Of a stretch of DNA of 64,000 nucleotides, positions 44,561 through 53,332 are shown piece by piece. The notes beneath the pieces are model-generated. The model did not search any database, was not told the origin of the DNA, and saw only the letters and a list, made by a program, of their open reading frames with translations. The stretch is taken from NCBI RefSeq assembly GCF_028823535.1, contig NZ_JAQIYM010000010.1, positions 62,001-126,000 of the forward strand, in the 5' to 3' direction. This DNA is from Pseudomonas serbica (GTDB taxonomy: Bacteria > Pseudomonadota > Gammaproteobacteria > Pseudomonadales > Pseudomonadaceae). The number at the start of each line of letters is the position of its first letter. Position 1 is the stretch's first letter. A program made the translations under genes and the position numbers.

Positions 44561-45928
44561 TTATTCGAAGAGAGCGTCGAGGGCCTGTTCCAGGCGCGTC
44601 ACCGCGATGATCTGCAACCCCGGCGGCGCCTCTTTCGGCGCATTACCCTTGGGCACGATCGCCCGCTTGAAGCCGTGCTTGGCTGCTTCTTTCAAGCGCT
44701 CCTGGCCGCTTGGCACCGGGCGCACCTCCCCGGACAGACCGACCTCTCCAAACACCAGCAGATCATGGGGCAGCGGCCGGTTACGCAAACTCGACATGAC
44801 AGCCGCCATCAAGGCCAGGTCAGAGGCTGTTTCCAGTACTTTCACCCCACCAACCACGTTGAGAAACACGTCCTGATCGTGGGTGGGAATGCCCCCATGC
44901 CGGTGCAAGACAGCCAACAACATCGCCAGCCGGTTCTGGTCCAGCCCCAGCGTCACCCGGCGCGGATTGGCCAGGTGACTGTCATCCACCAGCGCCTGGA
45001 CTTCCACCAGCATCGGCCGTGTGCCTTCCCATGTCGCCATGACCACGCTGCCGGGGACTTCTTCCTGTGCACGGGTCAGGAAAATGGCCGAAGGGTTGGA
45101 GACTTCTTTCAGGCCCTTGTCGGTCATGCCGAACACGCCCAGTTCGTTGACCGCGCCGAAACGATTCTTTACCGCCCGCAACAGGCGCAGGCGCCCGTCT
45201 GATTCGCCTTCGAAATACAATACGGTGTCGACCATGTGCTCCAGCACCCTAGGCCCCGCCAGCGCGCCTTCCTTGGTCACATGTCCCACAAGGAAAATCG
45301 CGGTGCCACTCTGCTTGGCGTATCGCACCAACAGTGCCGCGCTTTCGCGAACCTGGGACACGCCACCCGGCGCCGATTGCAGTTGCTCGGTGAAAATCGT
45401 CTGGATCGAGTCGATCACCATGACCCGGGGTTTTTCCAGCCGGGCGGTGGCAATGATGGTTTCTATGCAGGTCTCGGTCATGACCCGCAACTGATCCTGG
45501 GGCAGCCCCAGGCGTCGGGCACGCATGGCGACCTGTTGCTGCGACTCTTCACCGGTGACATACAGCGCCGGCATGCTCTTGGCGAGATTGCACAGGGTTT
45601 GCAGCAGAATGGTGGATTTGCCGATACCGGGATCACCGCCAATCAGCACCACCGAGCCGTCCACCAGGCCGCCACCCAGCACCCGGTCAAGCTCACCGGA
45701 AGCCGTGGAGAAACGCGGGACTTCCTCGACACTGACCTCAGCCAGGGTCTTGATTTGCGCCTGCTGGCCGGTCCAGCCGGTGCGACCGCTGGGCGCCGCT
45801 GCGCCGCCGCTTTCCACCATGGTTTCAGTGAGCGTGTTCCAGGCGCCGCACTCGCCACATTGTCCGGCCCACTTGGGAAAGGTTGAGCCGCACTCGGTGC
45901 AGCCGTACATGCGCTTGGCCTTGGCCAT
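44561..45928 (-). CDS. radA: DNA repair protein RadA (Sms)
   Basis: Recombination helper and branch-migration ATPase. 455 residues from ATG 45928 (MAKAKRMYGCTECGSTFPKW). Zinc finger CTECGSTFPKWAGQCGECG near the N-terminus, Walker A LIGGDPGIGKSTILLQ, RadA-specific motif KNRFGAVNELGVFGM, and a C-terminal Lon-like domain that has no active-site serine (LMAAVMSSLRNRPLPHDLLV). Normal length. Confidence 0.96.
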   Translation of the reverse strand: MAKAKRMYGCTECGSTFPKWAGQCGECGAWNTLTETMVESGGAAAPSGRTGWTGQQAQIKTLAEVSVEEVPRFSTASGELDRVLGGGLVDGSVVLIGGDPGIGKSTILLQTLCNLAKSMPALYVTGEESQQQVAMRARRLGLPQDQLRVMTETCIETIIATARLEKPRVMVIDSIQTIFTEQLQSAPGGVSQVRESAALLVRYAKQSGTAIFLVGHVTKEGALAGPRVLEHMVDTVLYFEGESDGRLRLLRAVKNRFGAVNELGVFGMTDKGLKEVSNPSAIFLTRAQEEVPGSVVMATWEGTRPMLVEVQALVDDSHLANPRRVTLGLDQNRLAMLLAVLHRHGGIPTHDQDVFLNVVGGVKVLETASDLALMAAVMSSLRNRPLPHDLLVFGEVGLSGEVRPVPSGQERLKEAAKHGFKRAIVPKGNAPKEAPPGLQIIAVTRLEQALDALFE

Positions 45929-45943
45929 CGGAACTCCCGGCAA

Positions 45944-46560
45944 AAACCGCGATGATAGCTCAGGTCAGCTGTCTTGGTACCTCGCGATTGATGCCATTAA
46001 TCTGGAGTAACGAGTCACATCTGACACTTCAAACATCACCCAACAGAACTTAAACAAAAACTCACGAACTACCCATACAATATCCACCAGCACCTTGATA
46101 ATTATTTGTACACCAATGGACCAACTACCCAACCATCGCAAACGCCCATTGAAAAAAACCTATACGGAAATTAACCAACAACTCGCCATGCGTATAACAA
46201 AAGCCCTTTTCTAAAAAGTCATACAAATAAAAAACACCAATTCGCATGGCAACAGCGTTGAATGATAGATCGACAACACTGACCAATAAAAATCCAGGAC
46301 AACCTGCTGGAATGATTACTGGCCGACGGTGTAAACGCTCAAATCACAGCGTGCAATCCGTAGTGTTTTCTCGCCTGCCAATTGCTCCCTTGCCAAGGGT
46401 CAAGACGCCGCTGCGAGGCAAAGTTGTCGCCGAGAAGTGAGTCATTTTGTAAACTTTTCACCGCAGGATCAGTCGATTGCAAGCGAACCCCACACGCAGT
46501 CGTATCGGGCAGGATGCGATTTGCTGATTTACACTGCGTTCACCAACCTCATCTGTAACA
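45944..46560. other. Intergenic stretch, AT-rich and without a supported gene
   Basis: About 600 bases between radA and mscL. From about 46010 to 46260 the base content falls well below that of neighbouring genes. Open frames here are short (a 40-codon minus-strand frame starting at 46247 and a 64-codon plus-strand frame at 46246) and lack ribosome sites or recognisable sequence. I see no terminator or promoter of good quality. Confidence 0.6.
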
Positions 46561-46572
46561 AGGAAATGACCT

Positions 46573-46986
46573 ATGGGCGTGATAAGCGAGTTCAAGGCCT
46601 TCGCCGTCAAAGGCAATGTGATCGACATGGCCGTCGGTATCATCATCGGCGCGGCTTTCGGCAAGATCGTGACGTCGTTTGTCGGCGATGTGATCATGCC
46701 CCCAATCGGCTTGCTGATCGGCGGGGTGGACTTCAGTGACCTGGCCATTACGCTCAAGGCCGCCCAGGGCGATGTCCCGGCGGTGGTCCTGGCGTACGGT
46801 AAATTCATTCAGACCCTGATTGATTTCGTCATCGTAGCGTTCGCGATTTTCATGGGCGTCAAGGCCATCAACCGCCTCAAGCGCGAAGAAGCCGCCGCAC
46901 CGACCCTGCCGCCGGTTCCGACCAAGGAAGAGGTGTTGCTCGGTGAGATTCGCGACTTGCTCAAGGCCCAGAACACTCGACCCTGA
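46573..46986 (+). CDS. mscL: Large-conductance mechanosensitive channel MscL
   Basis: Pentameric inner-membrane channel releasing solutes on hypo-osmotic shock. 137 residues. N-terminal amphipathic helix MGVISEFKAFAVKGNVIDMA, first transmembrane helix with the pore-lining glycines GIIIGAAFGKIVTSFV, a periplasmic loop with LKAAQGDVPAVVL, second helix FIQTLIDFVIVAFAIFMGV, and a charged C-terminal bundle. AAGGAAATGACC sits in front of ATG. Confidence 0.97.
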   Translation: MGVISEFKAFAVKGNVIDMAVGIIIGAAFGKIVTSFVGDVIMPPIGLLIGGVDFSDLAITLKAAQGDVPAVVLAYGKFIQTLIDFVIVAFAIFMGVKAINRLKREEAAAPTLPPVPTKEEVLLGEIRDLLKAQNTRP

Positions 46987-46991
46987 ATCAA

Positions 46992-47016
46992 ACGGCGCCT
47001 CCATGGCGCCGTTTTT
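46992..47016 (+). terminator. Terminator between convergent mscL and fpr
   Basis: ACGGCGCC / GGCGCCGT stem, 5-base loop, TTTTT run. It probably serves mscL. Confidence 0.88.
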
Positions 47017-47019
47017 GTT

Positions 47020-47796
47020 TCACCAGAAGTTCTCCACAGCCACCTGACCGGGCCGCCGGCTGAGGCTCAAGTGCATGTCTCGCTGCTTGAGCAATTTGCG
47101 CGTGTCATCGATCATCTGCGGGTTTCCGCACAGCATCACTCGCGAATGCTCAGGGGTCAGCGCCACGCCAGCCGCCCGCTCCAGCTCGCCATTTTCAATC
47201 AGGGTGGTGATCCGTCCGTTCAGCGCGCCGGGGTGCCGCTCGCGAGTCACGGTGTTGATGAGCTGCAACTTGTGGCCAAACGCCTGCAAATAGTCGCGCT
47301 GCGCCAATCCGGCAATCAGCGCCTGATAAGCCAGCTCCCTGGACTCGCGGACGCTATACACCAGGATGATCCGCTCGAATTTTTCCCAGACCTCGAAGTC
47401 CTGCAAAATCGATAGAAAAGGTGCCAGGCCTGTACCGGTGGATAACAGCCACAAATCACGGCCGTCGACGAAGCGGTCGAGTGTCAGGTAGCCATACGCC
47501 TGCCGATCGACCAGCAGCGTGTCGCCAACACCCAGCCGGCTTAGCTCGCTGGTGAATTCGCCGCCAGGCACGACGATGGAAAAGAACTCGAGAAACTCGT
47601 CGTAGGGTGAAGACACCATGGAATAGGCACGCCACACCGTACTGCCGTCCGCCTTGACTACACCCAGCCGGGCAAATTGCCCTGCGCGAAAGCGAAAGCC
47701 TGCATCCCTCGTGGTGCGCAGGGTGAACAGGTTCGGCGTCAACGGTTGGACGTCGAGCAAGGTCTGGCGGGTAAATTTCTCTTCACTGGCGGTCAT
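47020..47796 (-). CDS. fpr: Ferredoxin/flavodoxin-NADP(+) reductase
   Basis: FAD enzyme moving electrons between NADPH and ferredoxin or flavodoxin, linked to oxidative stress and iron release. 258 residues. FAD-binding RAYSMVSSP and GGEFTSELSRL, NADP-binding LLSTGTGLAPFLSIL and VMLCGNPQMIDDT, with a short VENFW tail. Class and length fit bacterial subclass I/II Fpr. No LysR regulator (FinR) is adjacent in this window. Confidence 0.94.
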   Translation of the reverse strand: MTASEEKFTRQTLLDVQPLTPNLFTLRTTRDAGFRFRAGQFARLGVVKADGSTVWRAYSMVSSPYDEFLEFFSIVVPGGEFTSELSRLGVGDTLLVDRQAYGYLTLDRFVDGRDLWLLSTGTGLAPFLSILQDFEVWEKFERIILVYSVRESRELAYQALIAGLAQRDYLQAFGHKLQLINTVTRERHPGALNGRITTLIENGELERAAGVALTPEHSRVMLCGNPQMIDDTRKLLKQRDMHLSLSRRPGQVAVENFW

Positions 47797-47859
47797 GGGG
47801 TGCTCCCTTCAACACATGACCGCAGTGTCTCGCAAAGCGAACCCCATAAACACCGGTGA

Positions 47860-48130
47860 TTTGTAGTGTCTTTAGCGATCATAATCGAATGCCTGACACT
47901 CCCAACCTTCTCACACCCTTTTAACTAATCAGTTACCCCGATAACAATACCGACAATCATATTAAAATCGACATTTAATACCTGCTTTTAACTCAACCAC
48001 ATTAGAACCATAAACCCGTTTTATAAATTCAAATAAAACAAAAAATTCTCACCCCCGTGTATGAAACATCCTACAATCCGTGCGTACTGGACATTGGATC
48101 CATACACGTCGGAGCCAATATAAATTGGAG
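47860..48130. other. AT-rich leader of the LuxR solo gene
   Basis: About 270 bases with marked AT content between fpr and the LuxR gene. It contains no reliable gene and no convincing lux-box palindrome. Together with the AT-rich 5' half of the luxR gene it suggests acquired DNA. Confidence 0.5.
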
Positions 48131-48137
48131 CTCAAAG

Positions 48138-48869
48138 ATGGAAAGGTGGAAGGAATTACAACTCAGCCAGTTAGCCAGCGCCAAGGAGATTGATACCGCC
48201 TATCAGGTAGCGCTGCGTTTCGCGAAAAATATCGGATATAAATTTTTCGAATTTTCAGTCGCTTACAAAATCAGACCGGAGCAATTGAATACACTTAGAC
48301 TCAACAATTACCCTGCAAGCTGGAACAACGAATATGAACAAAAAAAGTTCAGGGACATCGATCCGATAGTGGCACATTGCAATCAAACAATGCTGCCGGT
48401 GCTCTGGAGTGAAGAGCTCTTTTGCAAAGTCCCTTCGATGTGGGACGCGCTGGAAACACAGGGATTCCAGCATGGCTGGTCGCAATCGGTGCATGACGAC
48501 GAAAGCGGTCTGTGCAGCATCCTGAGCCTGGCCAGGAGCCATTGTCCGATCAGCTCGTTCGAGCTGTACGAGAATCTCGGTTTCTCCGTCTTCATGGGAC
48601 AGCACCTGCATGCACTGGCCGTACGATCACTGCCAAAGCACCCGGCAAAATTGGCTTCGCCGCATCTGTCGCTGCGGGAAGTCGACGTGCTGAAACTCGC
48701 AGCCGATGGCAAGACGGCCTACGAGAGCGCCAGGATTCTCAATCTCAGTGCCCGCACCGTCAATTTCCATGTGCAGAGTGCGATCGAGAAACTGGGCGTC
48801 AACAACAAGATTTCGGCCGTCATTGCCGCGGTAAAAGGCGGTTATCTGGGGAGCGACGCGCTGCGCTGA
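48138..48869 (+). CDS. LuxR-family quorum-sensing regulator (solo)
   Basis: 243 residues from ATG 48138 (MERWKELQLSQLASAKEIDT) with GGAG 8 bases upstream; an earlier ATG at 48057 would add 27 residues. The autoinducer-binding domain keeps every ligand-pocket residue in TraR spacing: Trp62 and Tyr66 (SWNNEY), Asp75-Pro76 (IDPIV), Trp90 (VLWSEE), and the GW pair (FQHGWSQSV). The C-terminal HTH has LSLREVDVLKLAADGK and LSARTVNFHVQSAIEKLGV. No luxI synthase is nearby. It would sense an acyl-homoserine lactone made elsewhere in the genome or by other bacteria. Confidence 0.9.
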   Translation: MERWKELQLSQLASAKEIDTAYQVALRFAKNIGYKFFEFSVAYKIRPEQLNTLRLNNYPASWNNEYEQKKFRDIDPIVAHCNQTMLPVLWSEELFCKVPSMWDALETQGFQHGWSQSVHDDESGLCSILSLARSHCPISSFELYENLGFSVFMGQHLHALAVRSLPKHPAKLASPHLSLREVDVLKLAADGKTAYESARILNLSARTVNFHVQSAIEKLGVNNKISAVIAAVKGGYLGSDALR

Positions 48870-49034
48870 TCACAAAACCTGCGAGTAATCCAAAAGAAAA
48901 AATCGTACCATTTGCATCCCTCTCGAGTGATGACGTGTAAAACATCATGCAGCATTTCACTCGGACGGTCCCGCCCGCAACAACGCCCCAGGGCCGCGGA
49001 ACATCCTCGTCCATCTATCAGAGCCTCCTGCCCG

Positions 49035-50159
49035 ATGCCCTTGCTCGAAACCCCGTTCGCCCAGCTCGACCTGATCCGCCAGCCCGAACAGCAGAACGAA
49101 CCGCTGCAAGCCTTTGACGCTGCAGATGAGTACCTGCTCAATCACCTGGCTGAACAGCGGCCCACGGTGGACACGCGGGTGCTGGTGCTCAACGACAGTT
49201 TTGGCGCATTGGCCGTCAGCCTGGCAGGCAAGGTCAATGTGACCAGCAGTGGCGATTCATTCCTGGCCTTGCAGGGGTTGGAAAAGAATCTGGTCCGCAA
49301 TGGCCAGGCGTTTGACGCCGTGCCCTACGTACCGGCCAGCGAATCCTTCGCGGGGCCGTTCGACCGGGTGCTGATCCGGGTGCCAAAGACATTGGCATTG
49401 CTGGAAGAACAGCTGATCCGTCTGCAGGGCCAATTGGCTCCCGGTGCCCAGGTGATTGCCGGGGCAATGGTCAAGCATCTGCCGCGCGCTGCAGGCGATC
49501 TGCTTGAGCGTTATGTCGGCCCGGTGCAGGCCTCATTGGCGGTAAAAAAAGCCCGGTTGCTGATCGCCACGGCTCAAGCCAAGGCTGGCGTCGCGTCCCC
49601 CTACCCGACCCGCTATCGACTCGATGAACCGGCGATCGAGCTGCTCAATCACGCCAACGTGTTCTGCCGGGAAGGTCTGGACATCGGCACGCGAGCCTTC
49701 TTGCCGCACCTGCCCAAGAACCTCGGCGGCGCCAGGGTCGCCGATCTCGGTTGCGGTAACGGCGTGCTGGCGATTGCCAGTGCCCTGCAAAACCCCGAAG
49801 CCCGCTACACGCTGGTAGATGAGTCTTTCATGGCGGTGCAATCGGCCGCCGAAAACTGGCGCGCCACGCTGGGCGAGCGGGAGGTGATCGTACGGGCGGG
49901 CGATGGCCTGGCCGGGCAGGAACCGCAATCGCTGGATGTCGTGCTGTGCAATCCACCGTTTCACCAACAACAGGTGGTCGGCGACTTCCTCGCCTGGCGG
50001 ATGTTCCAGCAAGCCCGGGAGGCGCTGGTGGTGGGCGGTGCGCTGTACATCGTCGGCAACCGTCATCTGGGCTATCACAGCAAGTTGGCGCGTTTGTTCC
50101 GCGGGGTCGAGCAAGTGGCGGCCACGCCTAAATTCGTGATTCTCAAAGCGCGTAAGTAA
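49035..50159 (+). CDS. rlmG: 23S rRNA (guanine-N2) methyltransferase RlmG type
   Basis: Methylates G1835 of 23S rRNA (family knowledge). 374 residues from ATG 49035 (MPLLETPFAQLDLIRQPEQQ). The N-terminal half is the degenerate methyltransferase-like domain; the C-terminal half is catalytic, with RVADLGCGNGVLAIASAL for SAM and LCNPPFHQQQVVGD as the NPPF active motif. The related RsmC has similar motifs, but the N-terminus and synteny favour RlmG. The upstream frame to 48912 is not supported. Confidence 0.88.
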   Translation: MPLLETPFAQLDLIRQPEQQNEPLQAFDAADEYLLNHLAEQRPTVDTRVLVLNDSFGALAVSLAGKVNVTSSGDSFLALQGLEKNLVRNGQAFDAVPYVPASESFAGPFDRVLIRVPKTLALLEEQLIRLQGQLAPGAQVIAGAMVKHLPRAAGDLLERYVGPVQASLAVKKARLLIATAQAKAGVASPYPTRYRLDEPAIELLNHANVFCREGLDIGTRAFLPHLPKNLGGARVADLGCGNGVLAIASALQNPEARYTLVDESFMAVQSAAENWRATLGEREVIVRAGDGLAGQEPQSLDVVLCNPPFHQQQVVGDFLAWRMFQQAREALVVGGALYIVGNRHLGYHSKLARLFRGVEQVAATPKFVILKARK

Positions 50160-50176
50160 CACGCAAGAAAAAAAAA

Positions 50177-50200
50177 ACCCTCCAGATGGAGGGTTTTTTT
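50177..50200 (+). terminator. Rho-independent terminator of rlmG
   Basis: ACCCTCC / GGAGGGT stem, 4-base loop, A run before and T run after, so it may work in both directions. Confidence 0.92.
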
Positions 50201-50227
50201 TATGCCAAAGGCTGGATTTCGATTCTG

Positions 50228-50395
50228 TCAGTGAGTGGTAAGGCCTGCGGCATTCATGAACATCCGCATCAGGCTGGCCACGATGAACAGCGCACCGACG
50301 CTGCCAGCCCAGATCAAGGCCAACCAGCCGATCCGTTGCCACAGCGGTTTTTTCTCAGCTTCTTCAATGTCGTGCAGGGAGTGTTTGCCGGGCAT
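50228..50395 (-). CDS. DUF2474 small membrane protein of the Cio oxidase
   Basis: 55 residues (MPGKHSLHDIEEAEKKPLWQ) with a single membrane helix (IGWLALIWAGSVGALFIVAS). DUF2474 proteins accompany cioAB-type cytochrome bd genes and are likely an accessory subunit comparable to CydX. ATG 50395 was chosen because GGAGGAT lies just upstream of it; the longer frame into cioB has no family support. Lies 88 bases past the cioB stop. Confidence 0.85.
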   Translation of the reverse strand: MPGKHSLHDIEEAEKKPLWQRIGWLALIWAGSVGALFIVASLMRMFMNAAGLTTH

Positions 50396-50483
50396 GACAC
50401 ATCCTCCAATCAAGGTTGGATGGCGCCGGTAATGACGCCATCGTCGCAACGCCGCCCTTAGTCGGCTGGCGCCCACAGGAGTC

Positions 50484-51491
50484 CTAGTGATAACCATCCT
50501 CGTGGGTGACCTTGCCGCGGAACACGTAATAGCTCCAGAAGGTATAACCCAGGATGAACGGGATGATGAACAGCGTCCCTACCAGCATGAATCCTTGGCT
50601 TTGCGGGGGCGCGGCGGCGTCCCAGATCGAGATCGACGGCGGCACGATGTTCGGCCACAGGCTGATCCCCAGGCCGCTGTAACCGAGGAAGATCAGCACC
50701 AATGTCAGCAGGAATGGCGTGTAGTGCGCATTGCGGGCCACGGCACGCATCAAGCCATACAACGTCACCAACACCAGGATCGGCACCGGCAGGAACCAGA
50801 ACAGGTTCGGCAAGGTGAACCAGCGGGCTGCGATCTCGGCGTGGGCCAGAGGTGTCCAGATGCTGACGATACCGATCACCGCCAACAACACGAACGCCAA
50901 GGGTCGCGCCAGGTCGTGCATCTGCTCCTGCAACTTGCCTTCGGTCTTCATGATCAGCCAGGTGCAACCGAGTAATGCGTACGCCACGACCAGCGCCGCG
51001 CCGCAGAACATTGTGAAGGGTGTCAGCCAATCCAGCGAGCCGCCGGCAAACTGCCGATCGACCACCGGCAAGCCATCGATGAACGCCCCCAGCGCCACGC
51101 CCTGGAAAAACGTTGCCGCAATCGAACCGCCGATGAAGGCCTTGTCCCACAAGTGACGCTTGTCATCCTTGGCCTTGAAGCGGAACTCGAACGCCACGCC
51201 GCGGAAAATCAGCCCGACGAGCATGAAAATCAGCGGCAGATACAAGGCTGAGAGCACCACCGAATAGGCCAGCGGGAAAGCCCCGAACAACGCCGCACCG
51301 CCCAGCACCAGCCACGTCTCGTTGCCGTCCCAGACCGGGGCCACGGTGTTCATCATCACATCGCGGTCGGTCTTGCCGGGAATGAACGGAAAGAGAATGC
51401 CGATACCGAGGTCGAAGCCATCCATGACCACGTACATCATGATGCCGAAGATGATGATCACGGCCCAGATCAGCGGAAGATCAATACCCAT
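50484..51491 (-). CDS. cioB: Cyanide-insensitive terminal oxidase subunit II (cytochrome bd type)
   Basis: Second subunit of the quinol oxidase CioAB in the inner membrane. 335 residues, about eight or nine helices, starting MGIDLPLIWAVIIIFGIMMY with the family motif YVVMDGFDLGIGILFPFI and the conserved WDGNETWLVLGGAALFGAFP. Follows cioA by 3 bases. Confidence 0.95.
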   Translation of the reverse strand: MGIDLPLIWAVIIIFGIMMYVVMDGFDLGIGILFPFIPGKTDRDVMMNTVAPVWDGNETWLVLGGAALFGAFPLAYSVVLSALYLPLIFMLVGLIFRGVAFEFRFKAKDDKRHLWDKAFIGGSIAATFFQGVALGAFIDGLPVVDRQFAGGSLDWLTPFTMFCGAALVVAYALLGCTWLIMKTEGKLQEQMHDLARPLAFVLLAVIGIVSIWTPLAHAEIAARWFTLPNLFWFLPVPILVLVTLYGLMRAVARNAHYTPFLLTLVLIFLGYSGLGISLWPNIVPPSISIWDAAAPPQSQGFMLVGTLFIIPFILGYTFWSYYVFRGKVTHEDGYH

Positions 51492-51494
51492 GAT

Positions 51495-52931
51495 TCAAAT
51501 CTCCTTGGTCACGATGTGGTCGGCATCCGCGGGTTCATCGTCGGCGGCGGACAAAGGACGCGCCGGGGTGCGTTTCTGGCCGGGGCCGCCTTCGTTGGTT
51601 TCCTTGCCTTCGTCGATCTTCGGCCCTTTGCGCACCAGGCGCATCATGTAGCCGAGGCCGGCACCGAAGAGTGCGAAGTACACCACCACGAACAGGATCA
51701 AGGTGATGCTCATCTGCATGAAGCTATGGTTGGAGGATGCATCCGCCGTGCGCATCAGGCCGTAGACCACCCAGGGCTGACGACCGATTTCAGTGGTGAA
51801 CCAACCGGCGAGGATCGCGATCAGCCCGGACGGCCCCATCCACAATGCCAGGTAGAGGAAAGGCCGTGAGGTGTACAGCCCGTCGCGCTTGCGCAGCCAC
51901 AGGCTCCACAGGCCGGTGAAGATCATCAGGAATCCGAGGCCGACCATGATCCGGAACGACCAGAACACAATGGTCGAGTTGGGCCGATCCTCGGGCGGGA
52001 ACTCCTTGAGCGCCGGCACTTGCTTGTCCAGCGAGTGGGTCAGGATCAGGCTGCCCAGGTACGGGATCTCGACGGCGAACCTGGTTTTCTCTTCTTTCAT
52101 GTCCGGCCAGCCGAACAGGATCAGTGGCGTCGCCTCGTCGCCTTTGTTTTCCCAGTGGCCTTCGATCGCGGCGATCTTGGCCGGCTGGTGTTCCAGTGTA
52201 TTGAGGCCATGGAAGTCGCCGATGACGGCTTGGATCGGCGCGACGATCAAGGCCATCCACATTGCCATCGACAGCATCTTGCGAATGGCCGGGTTATCCT
52301 TGCCGCGCAGCAGATGCCAGGCTGCCGAGGAGCCAACGAAGAACGCCGTGGCGACAAACGCCGCCGTCGCCATGTGCATCAGGCGGTACGGGAACGACGG
52401 GTTGAAGATCACCGCCAGCCAGTCGGTGGGAATGACCTGGCCGTTGATGATTTCAAAGCCCTGGGGCGTTTGCATCCAGCTGTTGGAGGCGAGGATCCAG
52501 AAGGTCGAGATCAGCGTGCCAATGGCCACCATGACCGTGGAAAAGAAGTGCAGGCCGCGCCCAACCTTGTTCCAGCCGAACAGCATGACGCCGAGGAAGC
52601 CGGCTTCGAGGAAGAATGCCGTGAGCACTTCATAGGTCAGCAACGGACCGGTGACCGAGCCGGCGAAGTCCGAGAAGCGGCTCCAGTTGGTGCCGAACTG
52701 ATAGGCCATGACCAGGCCTGAGACCACCCCCATGCCGAAGTTGACGGCAAAGATCTTCGACCAGAAATGGTAAAGGTCTCGGTAGGTGTCGTTATGGGTT
52801 TTCAGCCACAAGCCTTCGAGCACCGCCAGGTAACTCGCCAGGCCGATGGTGATGGCTGGAAACAGGATGTGGAACGAGATGGTAAACGCGAACTGAATTC
52901 GGGCGAGATCAAGTGCCTCTAAACCGAACAT
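51495..52931 (-). CDS. cioA: Cyanide-insensitive terminal oxidase subunit I (cytochrome bd type)
   Basis: Heme-bearing subunit oxidising ubiquinol and reducing O2, resistant to cyanide. 478 residues from ATG 52931 (MFGLEALDLARIQFAFTISF) with the first heme-ligand His in FHILFPAITIG. The quinol-binding loop is short, as in the CioA class, and GRQPWVVYGLMRTADASS is intact. The upstream frame to 53063 is not part of the protein. Expression is probably controlled by the Anr box at 53093. Confidence 0.95.
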   Translation of the reverse strand: MFGLEALDLARIQFAFTISFHILFPAITIGLASYLAVLEGLWLKTHNDTYRDLYHFWSKIFAVNFGMGVVSGLVMAYQFGTNWSRFSDFAGSVTGPLLTYEVLTAFFLEAGFLGVMLFGWNKVGRGLHFFSTVMVAIGTLISTFWILASNSWMQTPQGFEIINGQVIPTDWLAVIFNPSFPYRLMHMATAAFVATAFFVGSSAAWHLLRGKDNPAIRKMLSMAMWMALIVAPIQAVIGDFHGLNTLEHQPAKIAAIEGHWENKGDEATPLILFGWPDMKEEKTRFAVEIPYLGSLILTHSLDKQVPALKEFPPEDRPNSTIVFWSFRIMVGLGFLMIFTGLWSLWLRKRDGLYTSRPFLYLALWMGPSGLIAILAGWFTTEIGRQPWVVYGLMRTADASSNHSFMQMSITLILFVVVYFALFGAGLGYMMRLVRKGPKIDEGKETNEGGPGQKRTPARPLSAADDEPADADHIVTKEI

Positions 52932-53092
52932 AAGTCTTCCTCTGTCAGGTAGTACGGCTGCGGGCTCGAAGCCTGCACCCACGGCCCCCACGGATATGGA
53001 GTGTGGCGAATCTCTGTTTGTTCTTTTTTTGTACGCATCACAACGCAGGGAGTCTGGCCTCACGGCCGCCGGATCAATTCCTTTTGCCGGTC

Positions 53093-53106
53093 TTGATCTG
53101 GATCAA
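53093..53106. promoter_or_regulatory. Perfect Anr/Fnr box upstream of cioAB
   Basis: TTGATCTGGATCAA is an exact TTGAT-N4-ATCAA palindrome, 162 bases from the cioA start. In P. aeruginosa Anr represses cioAB under low oxygen, which is established knowledge. The rest of the 52932-53332 gap shows a half-site GGATCAATTCC at 53071 and no gene. The other gene the site could serve is the MFS gene at 53333. Confidence 0.85.
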
Positions 53107-53332
53107 TCAACGATGAAAGAGTAGTCCCATTTGCGCGGATGAACCGCGTGGCCTTTTGCCGCGTGACAAGTTGCCTCACGGTTTCAGTCACAGGTTGAAA
53201 CGGAATCACCGGAAGGAAGTGGGCCATCAGCCAGTGAAATCGATGCTTGGCTAACGAAATTTTCCCGCCTCGCAACTTCCTGTTACAGCTTGGTGATAAT
53301 CTCGCCCTTTCCCTCCCCAGACTTGCCTTCAA

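Noticed and set aside
46246..46440. A 64-codon frame between radA and mscL
   Set aside because: No ribosome site, no recognisable sequence, and its end is arbitrary relative to mscL control signals.
47860..48137. A lux box upstream of the LuxR solo
   Set aside because: Partial matches such as ACTACAA-like bits (CCTACAATCC at 48070) lack a symmetric partner half at the right spacing.
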